Below are positions 35,085-44,083 of a stretch of 64,000 bases of DNA, one piece after another (position 1 is the stretch's first letter; the number at the start of each line of letters is the position of its first letter). Source of the stretch: Cryptosporangium sp044454545 (lineage in GTDB: Bacteria; Actinomycetota; Actinomycetes; Mycobacteriales; Cryptosporangiaceae). The notes below the pieces were generated by a model. It saw only the letters and a program-made list of their open reading frames with translations, made no database searches and had not been told where the DNA came from. The DNA lies in the NCBI RefSeq assembly GCF_044454545.1, contig NZ_JBITDV010000016.1, positions 62,001 through 126,000 on the forward strand, read 5' to 3'. The position numbers and the translations under genes are program-made.

Positions 35085-35857
35085 TTGGCCAGCCGCTCCT
35101 TCAGGAACTGGATGTCGGCGGACTGACCGTCGTCGCCACCGGGCGTCTCGCAGATCGCCGGCGCCTGGGCGGCCTTGACCGTCGCGACGATCAGATCGGG
35201 ATCGATCTGGCCGTTGCCGAGGTTCTCGTGCCGGTCGCGCCCGGAGTCGAACGGGTCTTTCGAATCGTTGACGTGCACCAGATCGATGCGGCCGGTGATC
35301 GCCTTCACCCGCTCGACGATGTCGAGCAGGTCTTCGCCGCCGGCGTGGGCGTGACAGGTGTCGAGGCAGAAGCCGGGCTCGTACTCGCCGATCGCATCCC
35401 ACAGCATCGCGAGCCGATCGAACCGGCGGGCCATCGCGTTGTCTCCCCCCGCGGTGTTCTCGACCAGGATCGGCAGCGGGAACCCGCCGGACTCGGCAGC
35501 CTGCGCGAACGCCTTGCGCCAGTTCTCGAACCCGACCGCGGCGTCGTCACCGTTGCCAACGTGACCACCGTGGACGATCAGGCCCTTCGCACCGACCTGT
35601 GCGGCGGCCTCGGCGTGCTGGCTGAGTATCTTCCGCGACGGGATGCGGACGCGATTGTTCGTGCTGGCCAGATTGATGACGTACGGCGAGTGGATGTAGA
35701 TCTCCACCTCGCTGGCGCGGAGTGCCTCGGTGTCTTCGCGAGGCACCGGCTTCTTCCAGCCCTGCGGGTCACCGAGGAAGAACTGGACCACGTCGGCACC
35801 GCGAACGGACGCGGCGGCCAGCGGGTCGGCTGGGTCGACATGGGCACCGATAAGCAT
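35081..35857 (-). CDS. nfo: Deoxyribonuclease IV (AP endonuclease)
   Basis: 258 residues from ATG 35857. The TIM-barrel metal ligands of endonuclease IV are all visible: HSPYVINLA, HGGHVG, ENTAGG, DTCHAHAGG, HVNDSKDPFDSGRDRHENLGNG and CETPGG. It cuts at abasic sites during base-excision repair with three zinc ions. It is upstream of and overlaps the polytopic membrane gene, without an obvious functional link. Confidence 0.9.
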   Translation of the reverse strand: MLIGAHVDPADPLAAASVRGADVVQFFLGDPQGWKKPVPREDTEALRASEVEIYIHSPYVINLASTNNRVRIPSRKILSQHAEAAAQVGAKGLIVHGGHVGNGDDAAVGFENWRKAFAQAAESGGFPLPILVENTAGGDNAMARRFDRLAMLWDAIGEYEPGFCLDTCHAHAGGEDLLDIVERVKAITGRIDLVHVNDSKDPFDSGRDRHENLGNGQIDPDLIVATVKAAQAPAICETPGGDDGQSADIQFLKERLAK

Positions 35858-35995
35858 GGCCGCGAGCCTAGTGCTCCCCGGCGACAAGTTCGGCGCCCCG
35901 GCCGGGACCGTGAGGTGCCCCCGAAGAGCAGCCGTTACCCGATGCCCGAGGGTCTCGTTGGTCCCGTACAGAGCAGTTACTGAGTGGGAGGACGG

Positions 35996-36991
35996 GTGTC
36001 GAGACGTCGGCTGGCCGTGGCGGCTCTGGTTCTGACCAGCCTCATCGGCCTCGTTCCGATGGCTGCTCCGGCGCGGGCGCGCCCGCCGGAGGCGACGATG
36101 ACGTTCACCGGTGCGCTGGACGTCGCCGGGCTGCTCGGTTCGCTCACCGTCCGCCCCCGGGCCGTGACGATCCCGGCCGGTGGCGAAGTGGCGTTCGTCA
36201 ACGGGACGACGGTCGCGCTGCGGGTGACGGTGGGTCTCGAGACCGCGACGCTGGAGCCGGGCGGATCCCGGACCATGCTGTTCACCGGTGCCGATCGGCC
36301 GGAGACGTTCACTGCCGCGGCGACCGGTCTGGGCCTGCCGTCGGTCGGTTCGCTGACGTCGTCGTCGGGGCAGGTCAGTGTGCTGGCGATCCCGGCCGCG
36401 CCGATGATGTCGGCCGCGGCGGCTCCGACGAAGACACCCGGCCCGGCCTCGGCCGGAGCTCGGCCGGAGGGGGCGGGCTCGGACGACGGGAGTGCTGACG
36501 ACGGGGGAGCCGCCGGTCCGCGGCTCGATCCGAGCGGGGCGGTGATTCCGCTGGGGCCGGGTGATTCGGGGCCGGACGGTTCGGGGCCGGACGGTTCGGG
36601 GCCGGGCGGACCGGGGTGGGACGGGGCGGGGTCAGGGCCGGGGTCGCCCGGGCCGGGCGGCTCTTCGCCGTGGCCGGGGGGAACTCCGAGGTCGTCGTCC
36701 TCCGGGGGCTCCGACGAGCACGGGAGCGGGCCGGGGTCGGACGGCTCGCGGCCGGACCCGCCGGTCGGAGCCGGCCGTCCCTCCGTGGCGCCACCGGTCC
36801 TCCCGCCGTTCCCGGGGTTCCGTAGCGCACACGACCAGCTCGGGCTGATCGCCCTGCTCGGACTGATCGTGCTGGCCGGGCTGGGCACGATGGCGTTCCG
36901 GGCGGTGCTCGCGTTCCGGCCGCCGGTCGAGGTGGGGGCGCACTCGCAGGCCGCCCGGAAGGCCCGGGTGCTCCGGCGTCAGCGGGGCTGA
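35996..36991 (+). CDS. Secreted, membrane-anchored protein with Gly/Pro/Ser-rich stalk
   Basis: 331 residues from GTG 35996 (GGGAGGACGG upstream). Signal peptide RRRLAVAALVLTSLIGLVPM, then a small beta-domain of about 90 residues (VRPRAVTIPAGGEVAFVNGT) resembling a cupredoxin fold but lacking Cys/His/Met copper ligands. A long disordered stalk contains GPDGSGPGG repeats. One C-terminal membrane helix (LGLIALLGLIVLAGLGTMAF) and a basic tail end it. No function assigned. It precedes the rpsF operon on the same strand. Confidence 0.72.
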   Translation: MSRRRLAVAALVLTSLIGLVPMAAPARARPPEATMTFTGALDVAGLLGSLTVRPRAVTIPAGGEVAFVNGTTVALRVTVGLETATLEPGGSRTMLFTGADRPETFTAAATGLGLPSVGSLTSSSGQVSVLAIPAAPMMSAAAAPTKTPGPASAGARPEGAGSDDGSADDGGAAGPRLDPSGAVIPLGPGDSGPDGSGPDGSGPGGPGWDGAGSGPGSPGPGGSSPWPGGTPRSSSSGGSDEHGSGPGSDGSRPDPPVGAGRPSVAPPVLPPFPGFRSAHDQLGLIALLGLIVLAGLGTMAFRAVLAFRPPVEVGAHSQAARKARVLRRQRG

Positions 36992-37134
36992 ATCCCCGGT
37001 TGTCCCCAGGCCGGTCTCGGCGGTCGGTAGCACTCCGTGTGCGCTGGTAAGGTGGTCGGGATTGCATGACGCAATCGACCCTCCTGTCACGGACCGACCG
37101 TGACCGCCTGAGTCCAGAGGAGGTGGGTTCCACC

Positions 37135-37425
37135 TTGCGTCATTACGAAGTCATGGTGATTCTCGACCCCGAGCTCGAGGAACGCACTGTCCAGCCGTCG
37201 CTCGACACGTTCCTCAACGTGATCCGCACGGCCGGTGGCAGCGTCGAGAAGGTCGACGTCTGGGGCCGGCGTCGGCTCTCGTACGAGATCAACAAGAAGG
37301 TCGAAGGCATCTACGCCATCGTCGACCTGAACTCGGAGCCCCCGGCCGTCGCCGAGCTCGACCGTCAGCTGAACCTCAACGAGTCCGTTCTGCGGACCAA
37401 GGTCATCCGACCCGACCAGCGCTGA
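37135..37425 (+). CDS. rpsF: 30S ribosomal protein S6
   Basis: 96 residues when started at TTG 37135, placed after GAGGAGGTGGGTTCCACC; the frame is open further upstream but those residues do not look like S6. The sequence from RHYEVMVILDPELEE to KVIRPDQR is canonical S6, which binds 16S rRNA with S18. It heads the rpsF-ssb-rpsR-rplI operon. Confidence 0.95.
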   Translation: MRHYEVMVILDPELEERTVQPSLDTFLNVIRTAGGSVEKVDVWGRRRLSYEINKKVEGIYAIVDLNSEPPAVAELDRQLNLNESVLRTKVIRPDQR

Positions 37426-37503
37426 GCGCGCTACCGACCGTTTCGTCGTACCCCTCCGGCAAGGTGGGTTACCTGAACGGTCGGTGGAGGAGGATCGCAC
37501 CCC

Positions 37504-38019
37504 ATGGCAGGCGAAACCGTCATCACCCTGGTCGGCAACCTGGTTGACGACCCCGAGTTGCGCTTCACCCCTAGTGGCGCAGCTGTGGCGAAATTCCGGA
37601 TCGCGTCGACTCCGCGTACCTACGACCGGACGAGCGGGGAGTGGAAGGACGGCGAAAGCCTCTTCCTCACCTGCAACGTCTGGCGTCAGGCGGCGGAGAA
37701 CGTGGCCGAATCGCTGCAGCGCGGCATGCGCGTCATCATCCAGGGCCGCTTGAAGCAGCGGTCCTACGAGACGCGCGAGGGCGAGAAGCGCACCGTATTC
37801 GAGGTCGAGGTCGACGAGGTCGGCCCGTCGCTCCGCAGCGCTACCGCGCGGGTCAACAAGACGACCCGCGGCAGCGGTGGCAACGGCGGCAGCAGCGGCG
37901 GCTACGGCTCGTCCGGTGGTGGCGGCGGCAACTCCGGTGGTGGGGCGCCTGCTGACGACCCCTGGGCCGTCGCGACTCCGGCCGGCGGTGGCTCGTTCAG
38001 CGACGAGCCGCCGTTCTAG
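37504..38019 (+). CDS. ssb: Single-stranded DNA-binding protein
   Basis: 171 residues: OB-fold of ~120 residues (ETVITLVGNLVDDPELRF, FLTCNVWRQAAENVAESLQ), then a Gly-rich tail and the acidic tip DEPPF that recruits replication and repair partners. It lies between rpsF and rpsR as in most bacteria. GAGGAGG precedes ATG 37504. Confidence 0.97.
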   Translation: MAGETVITLVGNLVDDPELRFTPSGAAVAKFRIASTPRTYDRTSGEWKDGESLFLTCNVWRQAAENVAESLQRGMRVIIQGRLKQRSYETREGEKRTVFEVEVDEVGPSLRSATARVNKTTRGSGGNGGSSGGYGSSGGGGGNSGGGAPADDPWAVATPAGGGSFSDEPPF

Positions 38020-38068
38020 CCGATTACGGCTGACGAGTTCCCGAACTTTGCTTGAGAGAAGGAAGACC

Positions 38069-38305
38069 ATGGCCAAGCCGCCCGTGCGGAAGCCCAAGAA
38101 GAAGATCAACCCGCTCGACAAAGACAAGATCACCTACATCGACTACAAAGACACGGCGCTGCTGCGGAAGTTCATTTCCGACCGCGGCAAGATCCGTGCC
38201 CGTCGGGTGACCGGTGTGTCGAGCCAGCAGCAGCGGCAGATCGCTCGTGCGATCAAGAACGCCCGCGAGATGGCGCTGCTGCCCTACACCAGCACCGCGC
38301 GCTGA
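38069..38305 (+). CDS. rpsR: 30S ribosomal protein S18
   Basis: 78 residues from ATG 38069 after GAGAGAAGGAAGACC. It contains KKKINPLDKDKITYIDYKDTALLRKFIS and RRVTGVSSQQQRQIARAIKNAREMALLPY. The zinc Cys motif seen in the C+ form of some actinobacterial S18 proteins is absent, so this is the zinc-independent (C-) type or the only copy. Confidence 0.94.
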   Translation: MAKPPVRKPKKKINPLDKDKITYIDYKDTALLRKFISDRGKIRARRVTGVSSQQQRQIARAIKNAREMALLPYTSTAR

Positions 38306-38319
38306 GAGGGGCGAGGCAG

Positions 38320-38769
38320 ATGAAGATCATCCTCACCTCTGAGGTCAGTGGCCTCGGTTCACCCGGCGACATGGTCGAGGTGAAGGACGGCTATGGCCGT
38401 AACTACCTGCTGCCGCAGGGCAAGGCGATCCTGGCCACCCGTGGCCAGGAGAAGCAGGTGGCGCAGATCCGTCGGGCGCGTGACGCCCGCCAGGTCCGTG
38501 ACCTCGGGCACGCGCAGGAGATCAAGAGCGCGGTCGAGAAGCTGAACGTCCGGCTCTCGACCCGCGCCGGCGAGGGCGGCCGGCTGTTCGGCTCGGTCAC
38601 CGCCGCCGACGTCGTCGCGGCTGTCGTCCGGGCCGGTGGGCCCGAGCTCGACAAGCGTCGGCTCGAGCTGCCCGGTCACATCAAGACGACCGGTGCGCAC
38701 AAGGTCGCGGTGCGGCTGCACCCCGACGTGTCGGCGAACATCTCGCTGGACGTCGTCGCCGAGAAGTAA
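38320..38769 (+). CDS. rplI: 50S ribosomal protein L9
   Basis: 149 residues starting MKIILTSEVSGLGSPGDMVEVKDGYGRNYLLP, the L9 signature, followed by the long helix and C-terminal domain. It starts 14 bp after rpsR and is the last gene of the ribosomal operon; a strong palindrome follows. Confidence 0.97.
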   Translation: MKIILTSEVSGLGSPGDMVEVKDGYGRNYLLPQGKAILATRGQEKQVAQIRRARDARQVRDLGHAQEIKSAVEKLNVRLSTRAGEGGRLFGSVTAADVVAAVVRAGGPELDKRRLELPGHIKTTGAHKVAVRLHPDVSANISLDVVAEK

Positions 38770-38780
38770 GCGTTCCGTCC

Positions 38781-38814
38781 GACGGCCGGCCCGGGTGCAC
38801 CCGGGCCGGCCGTC
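38781..38814. terminator. 34-bp perfect palindrome after rplI
   Basis: The whole of 38781-38814 is self-complementary, centred on GGTGCACC and rich in ggccggcccggg. It starts 11 bp after the rplI stop and is the likely end of the rpsF-rplI transcript. Confidence 0.8.
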
Positions 38815-39216
38815 GCCGTTCCCGGCCTTCCCGCCTGGCCGCCGGTGGTGGTGGCCAGGCGGGGCGGTGACCGGTGCGCCCGCCGGGGGTCGCAAGCCGC
38901 TGGGACGGTGGCCCCGCTGGGTCCGCCGGGGCGGGTGGCCCGCTGCGCTCGCCGGTGGCCCGGTGTGCCGCCTGGGGTGGCAAGCCGCTCGGGGGCAGTG
39001 GCCCGCCGGGCCCGCCAGGGGCGGTGATGGCGCGCTGGGTCCGTCAGGGCAGTGGGGCCCGCCGGGGCGCGTGGCCCATTAGGGCGCTGGGTCCCGCTGC
39101 GCGCTGGTCCGCGGTGGCGCGGCGGCCCGCTGGCCCGTGGGCGGTGGCCCGGTGGGGCGGTGGGCTGGCTGGGCGGGCGGGGTGGGGTGCACAGGGTGGG
39201 TGGTTAGGCTGCGGCG
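38815..39216. other. GC-rich non-coding spacer with repeated GGTGGCCCG-type motifs
   Basis: 400 bp without a convincing gene. Short units such as ggtggcccg, gcaagccgct and gccgggcccgcc recur many times. The open frames here show no protein features. Promoter for the downstream CPBP gene not evident. Confidence 0.5.
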
Positions 39217-40023
39217 GTGAGCGTGCGCACTCTCCTGGCACCGGCTCGGCCGGCGGAGCCGACCGTGGTCACCGACCCCGCCGAGCGGCGCGCCCTGGCC
39301 ACCGAGGTCTTCCTCGTCTTCGCGCTGACGCTGGGCCTCTCCGGCGTCCGGAGCCTGCTCTCGCTGCTGGACTCGCTGCTCCGGCCCGAGCCGCTCGCCG
39401 ACCAGACCGTCGCGATCAACGTCCCGCGCGCCGCGGCGAACCTGATCGACCTCGCGTACCAGCTGGTCTCGGCCGCGCAGCTCGGCGTCTGGGGCGGTCT
39501 CGGGCTCTACCTGCTGTGGCGGTCGGGCATCGGGCCCCGGATGATCGGGCTGGCCCGTGGCCGGGTCGGCAGCGACCTCGCCGGCGGTGCCGGGCTGGCC
39601 GCCCTGATCGGCCTGCCGGGCCTGGCGTTCTACCTGGCGACGCGCGCGATCGGCCTCAACCTCACCGTCGTACCGGCGGCGCTGAACGACGTCTGGTGGC
39701 GCGCTCCGGTGCTGATCCTGCTCGCGTTCGGCAACGCCTGGGCCGAAGAGGTGCTGGTCGTCGGGTACTTCATCACTCGGCTGCGCCAGCTCGGATGGGG
39801 CGAGAACACGTCGCTGGTCAGCGCAGCCGTGCTTCGCGGCTCCTACCACCTCTACCAGGGCTTCGGCGGCTTCGTCGGCAACCTGTTGATGGGCCTGGTC
39901 TACGGACGCTTCTGGCAGCGCACGAACCGCCTCTGGCCGCTCGTGATCGGCCACGCGCTGATCGACGTGACCGCGTTCGTCGGCTACACGCTCCTCAAAC
40001 CCCACCTTTCCTGGCTGCCCTAG
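39217..40023 (+). CDS. CPBP-family intramembrane glutamic endopeptidase
   Basis: 268 residues from GTG 39217, with 6-8 membrane segments. The Abi/CPBP motifs are in place: NAWAEEVLVVGYFITRL (EE..R-like motif 1), RGSYHLYQG (motif 2, His) and VIGHALIDV (motif 3, His). Members cleave prenylated or other membrane substrates; many have no known target. It stands alone ahead of a P-loop gene. Confidence 0.85.
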   Translation: MSVRTLLAPARPAEPTVVTDPAERRALATEVFLVFALTLGLSGVRSLLSLLDSLLRPEPLADQTVAINVPRAAANLIDLAYQLVSAAQLGVWGGLGLYLLWRSGIGPRMIGLARGRVGSDLAGGAGLAALIGLPGLAFYLATRAIGLNLTVVPAALNDVWWRAPVLILLAFGNAWAEEVLVVGYFITRLRQLGWGENTSLVSAAVLRGSYHLYQGFGGFVGNLLMGLVYGRFWQRTNRLWPLVIGHALIDVTAFVGYTLLKPHLSWLP

Positions 40024-40068
40024 CCGGGACACAGGCTGCTCTTGGCCTGCGTGTGCACACTGGATGAC

Positions 40069-40797
40069 ATGAGAGTCGGGACCGCCGTTCTTTCATCCGC
40101 CCTGTTCCTCTCCCCTCCGACCCCCATCCCGGACCTCCAGATCACGCCTGACCCGGTTCCCGCGGCTGCCGGTGCCCAGCGTCGCGGCGCTGCGACGCGT
40201 CGCGATCCGGCCCGTCTGGGTGCGCCCGAGCCGGACCCGGCGAAGGCCCCGCGTCTGGAGCTGCCGTACCGCGGGTTCGTCGTCGTGGGTGGCGTACCGG
40301 GCGCGGGGAAGAGCACGCTGCTGCACCGCCTCCGGGTGACCTCACCGCGGGGCATCTTCAGCGTGCGCGATCCCGAGGACATCCGGACGCGCTGGGAGCG
40401 GTTGCTCGGCGGACGGCGCGCGTACCGGGTCTGGCGGCCGCTGGTCTACCTGGAGCACTACGTCCGCCTGCTGCTCGCGTTACCGGGCCGGAAGACGATC
40501 GTGCTGCACGACACCGCCACCCGGGGCTGGGCCAGGAGGCTGCTAGGGCTCGTGGCCCGGTTGTCGCGGCGTCCGGCGCTCCTGCTGTGGATCAACGTGA
40601 CGCTGGAGGAGTCGCTCGACGGGCAGCGGGTGCGCGGCCGGAAGGTGACCGCCCGCTCGGCGCAGAAGCACTGGCGGCGCTGGGCCCGGTTACGCCCGAT
40701 CACCGACGAGGGCGAGCCCGGCTTCGCCGAGGTTCACACGATTTCCCGGGACACCGCCCGCCGCATCATCCTCGACCCCGGAGCGCGGCAGACGTAA
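40069..40797 (+). CDS. P-loop ATP-binding protein (zeta/AAA-like kinase), unknown substrate
   Basis: 242 residues. A Pro/Ala-rich N-terminus of about 60 residues leads to a Walker A VVGGVPGAGKSTLLHRL, then a domain with FSVRDPEDIRTRWERL and LLLWINVTLEESLDGQRVRGRKV. The size and order fit small P-loop kinases (similar to 'AAA family ATPase' entries near dnaB). Start ATG 40069 is a choice among nearby codons without a clear ribosome site. No partner gene is evident. Confidence 0.7.
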   Translation: MRVGTAVLSSALFLSPPTPIPDLQITPDPVPAAAGAQRRGAATRRDPARLGAPEPDPAKAPRLELPYRGFVVVGGVPGAGKSTLLHRLRVTSPRGIFSVRDPEDIRTRWERLLGGRRAYRVWRPLVYLEHYVRLLLALPGRKTIVLHDTATRGWARRLLGLVARLSRRPALLLWINVTLEESLDGQRVRGRKVTARSAQKHWRRWARLRPITDEGEPGFAEVHTISRDTARRIILDPGARQT

Positions 40798-41163
40798 ACA
40801 GGGCTTGTGGACAGAACATGTACGCAGAGATGTGAAGCCCTACTGTGTGTGACCGGCGGTGGCGGTTTTCTGGCAACTATTTCGTGTGCACAGCCGGTGG
40901 ACTCTGTTTGTGCAGGTAGGAGCACTCGTAGCGAACACGGATCCGCGCGAGTTCACACCGTCCTGCACAGGTAGCACACAGAGTTACCCCCACTCTTCCA
41001 CAGGGTTGTCCACAGGCCTGTGCACAGGCCAGTTTGTCCGCTAGGCCCGCGGTTTTCTATCGTCGTCTCACGCGGCTCACCGGGAACTGTCAGACCCATC
41101 CGGTACGACGTGAGCACTGAGTTGATGGCGCGGGACATCGGATGGGCCGGGGGAAGGACGCGA
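40798..41163. promoter_or_regulatory. dnaB upstream region with DnaA-box-like motifs
   Basis: 366 bp without a gene. TTGTCCACA at 41006-41014 is an exact actinobacterial DnaA box; TCTTCCACA (40994-41002) and the inverse CTGTCCACA (40806-40814) each have one or two differences. Several TGTGCACAG and TGCACAGG motifs lie between. The cluster could bind DnaA and control dnaB. It is lower in GC than its neighbours. Confidence 0.5.
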
Positions 41164-42540
41164 GTGGCGGTCAGCGACGAGGTCCAGGCCTACGCGCCAT
41201 CGGGCGACTTCGATCGCACGCCGCCGCAAGATCTCGCCGCGGAGCAGAGCGTCCTCGGCGGCATGCTGCTCTCGAAAGACGCGATCGCCGACGTCGTCGA
41301 GATCCTGCGGTCGAACGACTTCTACAAGCCGGCGCACGCGCTGGTCTTCGACACGATCATCGATCTGTACGGTCGCGGCGAGCCGGCCGACCCGGTCACG
41401 GTCGTCGCCGCGCTGGCCGATCGGGCCGAGCTCGCCCGCGTCGGCGGTGCCCCCTACGTCCACACGCTGATCCAACAGGTGCCCACGGCGGCCAACGCCG
41501 CGTACTACGCCCGCATCGTCGCCGAGCGCGCGATCCTGCGCCGCCTGGTCGAGGCGGGCACCCGCATCGTCCAGCTCGGCTACGGCTCGGCGGCCGGCGC
41601 CGGGCGCGAGGTGGACGACGTCGTCGACATGGCGCAGCAGGCCGTCTACGAGATCACCGAGAAGCGCACCAGCGACGACTACACGGTGCTCGAAGAGCTC
41701 CTCCAGCCGACGATGGACGAGATCGAGGCGATCGGCGCCACCGGCGGCATCATGAGCGGTGTCCCGACCGGGTTCGTCGACCTCGACCGGCTCACCAACG
41801 GGCTGCACCCGGGCCAGCTGGTCATCGTCGCCGCGCGGCCCGGTCTCGGTAAGAGCACCTTCGGTCTCGACGTCGCTCGCTCGGCGTCGATCCGGCACGG
41901 CCTGACCTCGTGCGTCTTCAGTCTGGAGATGTCGAAGATCGAGATCACGATGCGTCTGCTCTCGGCCGAGGCGCGGGTGCCACTGCACAACTTGCGGTCC
42001 GGTCAGCTCTCCGAAGACGACTGGACGAAGCTCGCCCGCCGCATCGGCGAGGTCAGCGAGGCCCCGCTGTTCATCGACGACTCGCCGAACATGACGATGA
42101 TGGAGATCCGGGCCAAGGCTCGGCGCCTCAAGCAACGCAACGACCTGCGGCTCGTCGTCATCGACTACCTGCAGCTGATGACCGGCAACAAGCGCGTCGA
42201 GTCCCGCCAGCAGGAGGTCGCCGAGCTCTCCCGGGGTCTGAAGCTGCTGGCCAAGGAGCTCGAGGTGCCGGTGATCGCGGCCTCGCAGCTCAACCGTGGC
42301 CCCGAGCAGCGCACCGACAAGCGTCCGCAGCTCTCTGACCTGCGTGAATCGGGCTCGATCGAGCAGGACGCCGACATGGTGCTCCTGCTGCACCGCGAGG
42401 ACTACTACGAGAAGGAGTCCCCGCGGGCAGGCGAAGCCGACTTCATCCTGGCAAAGCACCGTAACGGCCCGACGGACACGGTGACGGTTGCCTTCCAGGG
42501 TCACTTCAGTCGATTTGTCGATATGAGTACCGGGATGTAG
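41164..42540 (+). CDS. dnaB: Replicative DNA helicase DnaB
   Basis: 458 residues from GTG 41164, preceded by GGGGGAAGGA. N-terminal domain DRTPPQDLAAEQSVLGGMLL, linker, and RecA-like domain with Walker A ARPGLGKST (Lys230), LVVIDYLQLMTG (Walker B) and LSDLRESGSIEQDADMVLLLHRE. It is uninterrupted: no intein, unlike some mycobacterial DnaB. It unwinds DNA ahead of the replication fork. Confidence 0.97.
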   Translation: MAVSDEVQAYAPSGDFDRTPPQDLAAEQSVLGGMLLSKDAIADVVEILRSNDFYKPAHALVFDTIIDLYGRGEPADPVTVVAALADRAELARVGGAPYVHTLIQQVPTAANAAYYARIVAERAILRRLVEAGTRIVQLGYGSAAGAGREVDDVVDMAQQAVYEITEKRTSDDYTVLEELLQPTMDEIEAIGATGGIMSGVPTGFVDLDRLTNGLHPGQLVIVAARPGLGKSTFGLDVARSASIRHGLTSCVFSLEMSKIEITMRLLSAEARVPLHNLRSGQLSEDDWTKLARRIGEVSEAPLFIDDSPNMTMMEIRAKARRLKQRNDLRLVVIDYLQLMTGNKRVESRQQEVAELSRGLKLLAKELEVPVIAASQLNRGPEQRTDKRPQLSDLRESGSIEQDADMVLLLHREDYYEKESPRAGEADFILAKHRNGPTDTVTVAFQGHFSRFVDMSTGM

Positions 42541-42795
42541 CTACACGTTGCAGCCGTGCGTCTTGGCCTCGGCACGGTCGGCAGCGGCCACTTGAAGCCA
42601 GTAGATGTACTCGGTGAACCGGTAGTTGAGGTTCGCCACCTGAGCCAGATACAGGTCGGTGTTGACGTATGTCCGCCATTCCCCGCATACGGCGCCCTCC
42701 CTTGGCAGCGCCTGTGCGGGAGCGGTCAGTCCTAGGGTGGCGGCGCCGGCTACCAGCAGGACTGCTCCGGCCTGAACAAAACGACGAATCTTCAT
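42541..42795 (-). CDS. Small secreted protein, 84 residues
   Basis: ATG 42795 follows GGGAGGCACC. A clear Sec signal peptide (KIRRFVQAGAVLLVAGAATLG, cleaving near APAQA) leaves a mature peptide of ~55 residues with two Cys (GAVCGEW and HGCNV) that could form a disulfide, and several Tyr/Trp. I do not recognise it. Its stop directly abuts the dnaB stop on the other strand with no space for a terminator. Confidence 0.7.
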   Translation of the reverse strand: MKIRRFVQAGAVLLVAGAATLGLTAPAQALPREGAVCGEWRTYVNTDLYLAQVANLNYRFTEYIYWLQVAAADRAEAKTHGCNV

Positions 42796-42895
42796 GGTGC
42801 CTCCCGTGGTGGCGTAACGGTCCTATTTGGAACGGCCACGAGGAGATTAGATTGAGCGCACAACTACTTCTGTCGGCGTCGCAACACTGAGAGTG

Positions 42896-43336
42896 TCACG
42901 CGGGCGGCGGAGCGAACGTGATCGTGCCGTCCGGGCCGAAGGCCAGGTCCGGGTTGTAAACCACCTCCCAGCGGAACCCGTCGGGGTCGGCGAAATACCC
43001 AGAAACGCCACCCCAGTCCCGACTCTGGGCCGCACCGATGATCGACCCGCCCGCAGCGGTGGCACGATCGAGGACGGCGGTCACCTCGTCTTCGGAGTCG
43101 ACGTTGTGCGCCAGGGTGATCGGCATCGCGTCACTACCCCGGTAGAACTCGCCGGCCTCGGCCGCCATCGCCTCGCGATCCCAGAGCGAGAGGAGAAGGG
43201 CGTGGCCGACCTGGAGGAAGATGACTTCACCGGGCACGTCCAGGTGCGGCTTCCAGCCCAACCCGTCGACGAAGAACCGCCGGCTGGCGTCCAGATCGCG
43301 GACGCCGAGCGTGAGGACGTTCAGCTTTTGTTCCAT
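42896..43336 (-). CDS. VOC (glyoxalase/bleomycin-resistance fold) family protein
   Basis: 146 residues from ATG 43336, beginning MEQKLNVLTLGVRDLDASRRFFVDGLGWKPHLD. It ends GGVSGYFADPDGFRWEVVYNPDL. Two beta-alpha-beta-beta-beta repeats are apparent. Family members bind a metal for isomerase, lyase or dioxygenase chemistry; the substrate is unknown. It is divergent from the AraC gene. Confidence 0.83.
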   Translation of the reverse strand: MEQKLNVLTLGVRDLDASRRFFVDGLGWKPHLDVPGEVIFLQVGHALLLSLWDREAMAAEAGEFYRGSDAMPITLAHNVDSEDEVTAVLDRATAAGGSIIGAAQSRDWGGVSGYFADPDGFRWEVVYNPDLAFGPDGTITFAPPPA

Positions 43337-43429
43337 GGCGACCACTCTTCCGCCGCGGCCCGCGTCGGTCTTGAACAAAACGGCCGCCACTACCGCGAGC
43401 AGCCACCGCCCGGCTCCGAGCGGCACCTC

Positions 43430-44083
43430 GTGCGGTGCCGGTGGGAGCAGCGCGTCGGCACCACCCCGCACGTCCAGCGGGTGATCCCCGACAACTGCGC
43501 CGACATCCTGGTCACCGCGGACGGGCGAGCGGTGCTCGTCGGTCCGTCCACGCACGTCGAACTGCCCCGCCTGCCGGCCGGAACCCTGATCCGCGGCCTG
43601 CGCTTCCACCCGTACGCGGTCGGTACCGCTTTCCGTCTGGACGCCACGGAGCTCACCGATCGTGCGATCGACCTGGACACGGTCCTGGGTGTCGCCGAGG
43701 CACGGGCCGTCGCCGAACGGATCTGGACCGGCGACCTCGCGAACACCTGGCAGCGCACGGAGCCCGACCGGGCCACGGCCGGCATCGTGCGCGCGCTGAC
43801 GTCACCGGGTGCGCCATCGGTGGACGCGGTCGCCGACCGGGCCGGCTACTCGCCCCGGCACCTCCGCCGGGTGGTCCGGGCCGAGACCGGCCTGAGCCCG
43901 AAAACGCTGTCCCGGGTGGCCCGGCTGCACGACTTCCTGCGTGCGGCCGAGGGCGGTGTCACGTCGCTGGGCCGGGCGGCGGCCACGGCCGGGTACGCCG
44001 ATCAGGCCCACGCGTCCCGCGAGATCCGCGCTCTGGCCGGGTTGACCCCACGGGACTTGCTGGCCGAGCGAAGCCTCGGTTAG
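43430..44083 (+). CDS. AraC-family transcriptional regulator
   Basis: Homology-like sequence begins near 43391 (YREQPPPGSERHLVRC), which has no ATG/GTG ahead of it in frame except TTG 43327; GTG 43430 is the first good codon, so the start is uncertain. An N-terminal domain of DUF6597 type (RVIPDNCADILV, STHVELPRLPAGTLIRGLRFHP) precedes the double helix-turn-helix (VDAVADRAGYSPRHLRRVVRAETGLSPKTLSRVARLHDFL). It may regulate the divergent VOC gene. Its stop overlaps the 3' end of the DUF4383 gene. Confidence 0.78.
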   Translation: MRCRWEQRVGTTPHVQRVIPDNCADILVTADGRAVLVGPSTHVELPRLPAGTLIRGLRFHPYAVGTAFRLDATELTDRAIDLDTVLGVAEARAVAERIWTGDLANTWQRTEPDRATAGIVRALTSPGAPSVDAVADRAGYSPRHLRRVVRAETGLSPKTLSRVARLHDFLRAAEGGVTSLGRAAATAGYADQAHASREIRALAGLTPRDLLAERSLG

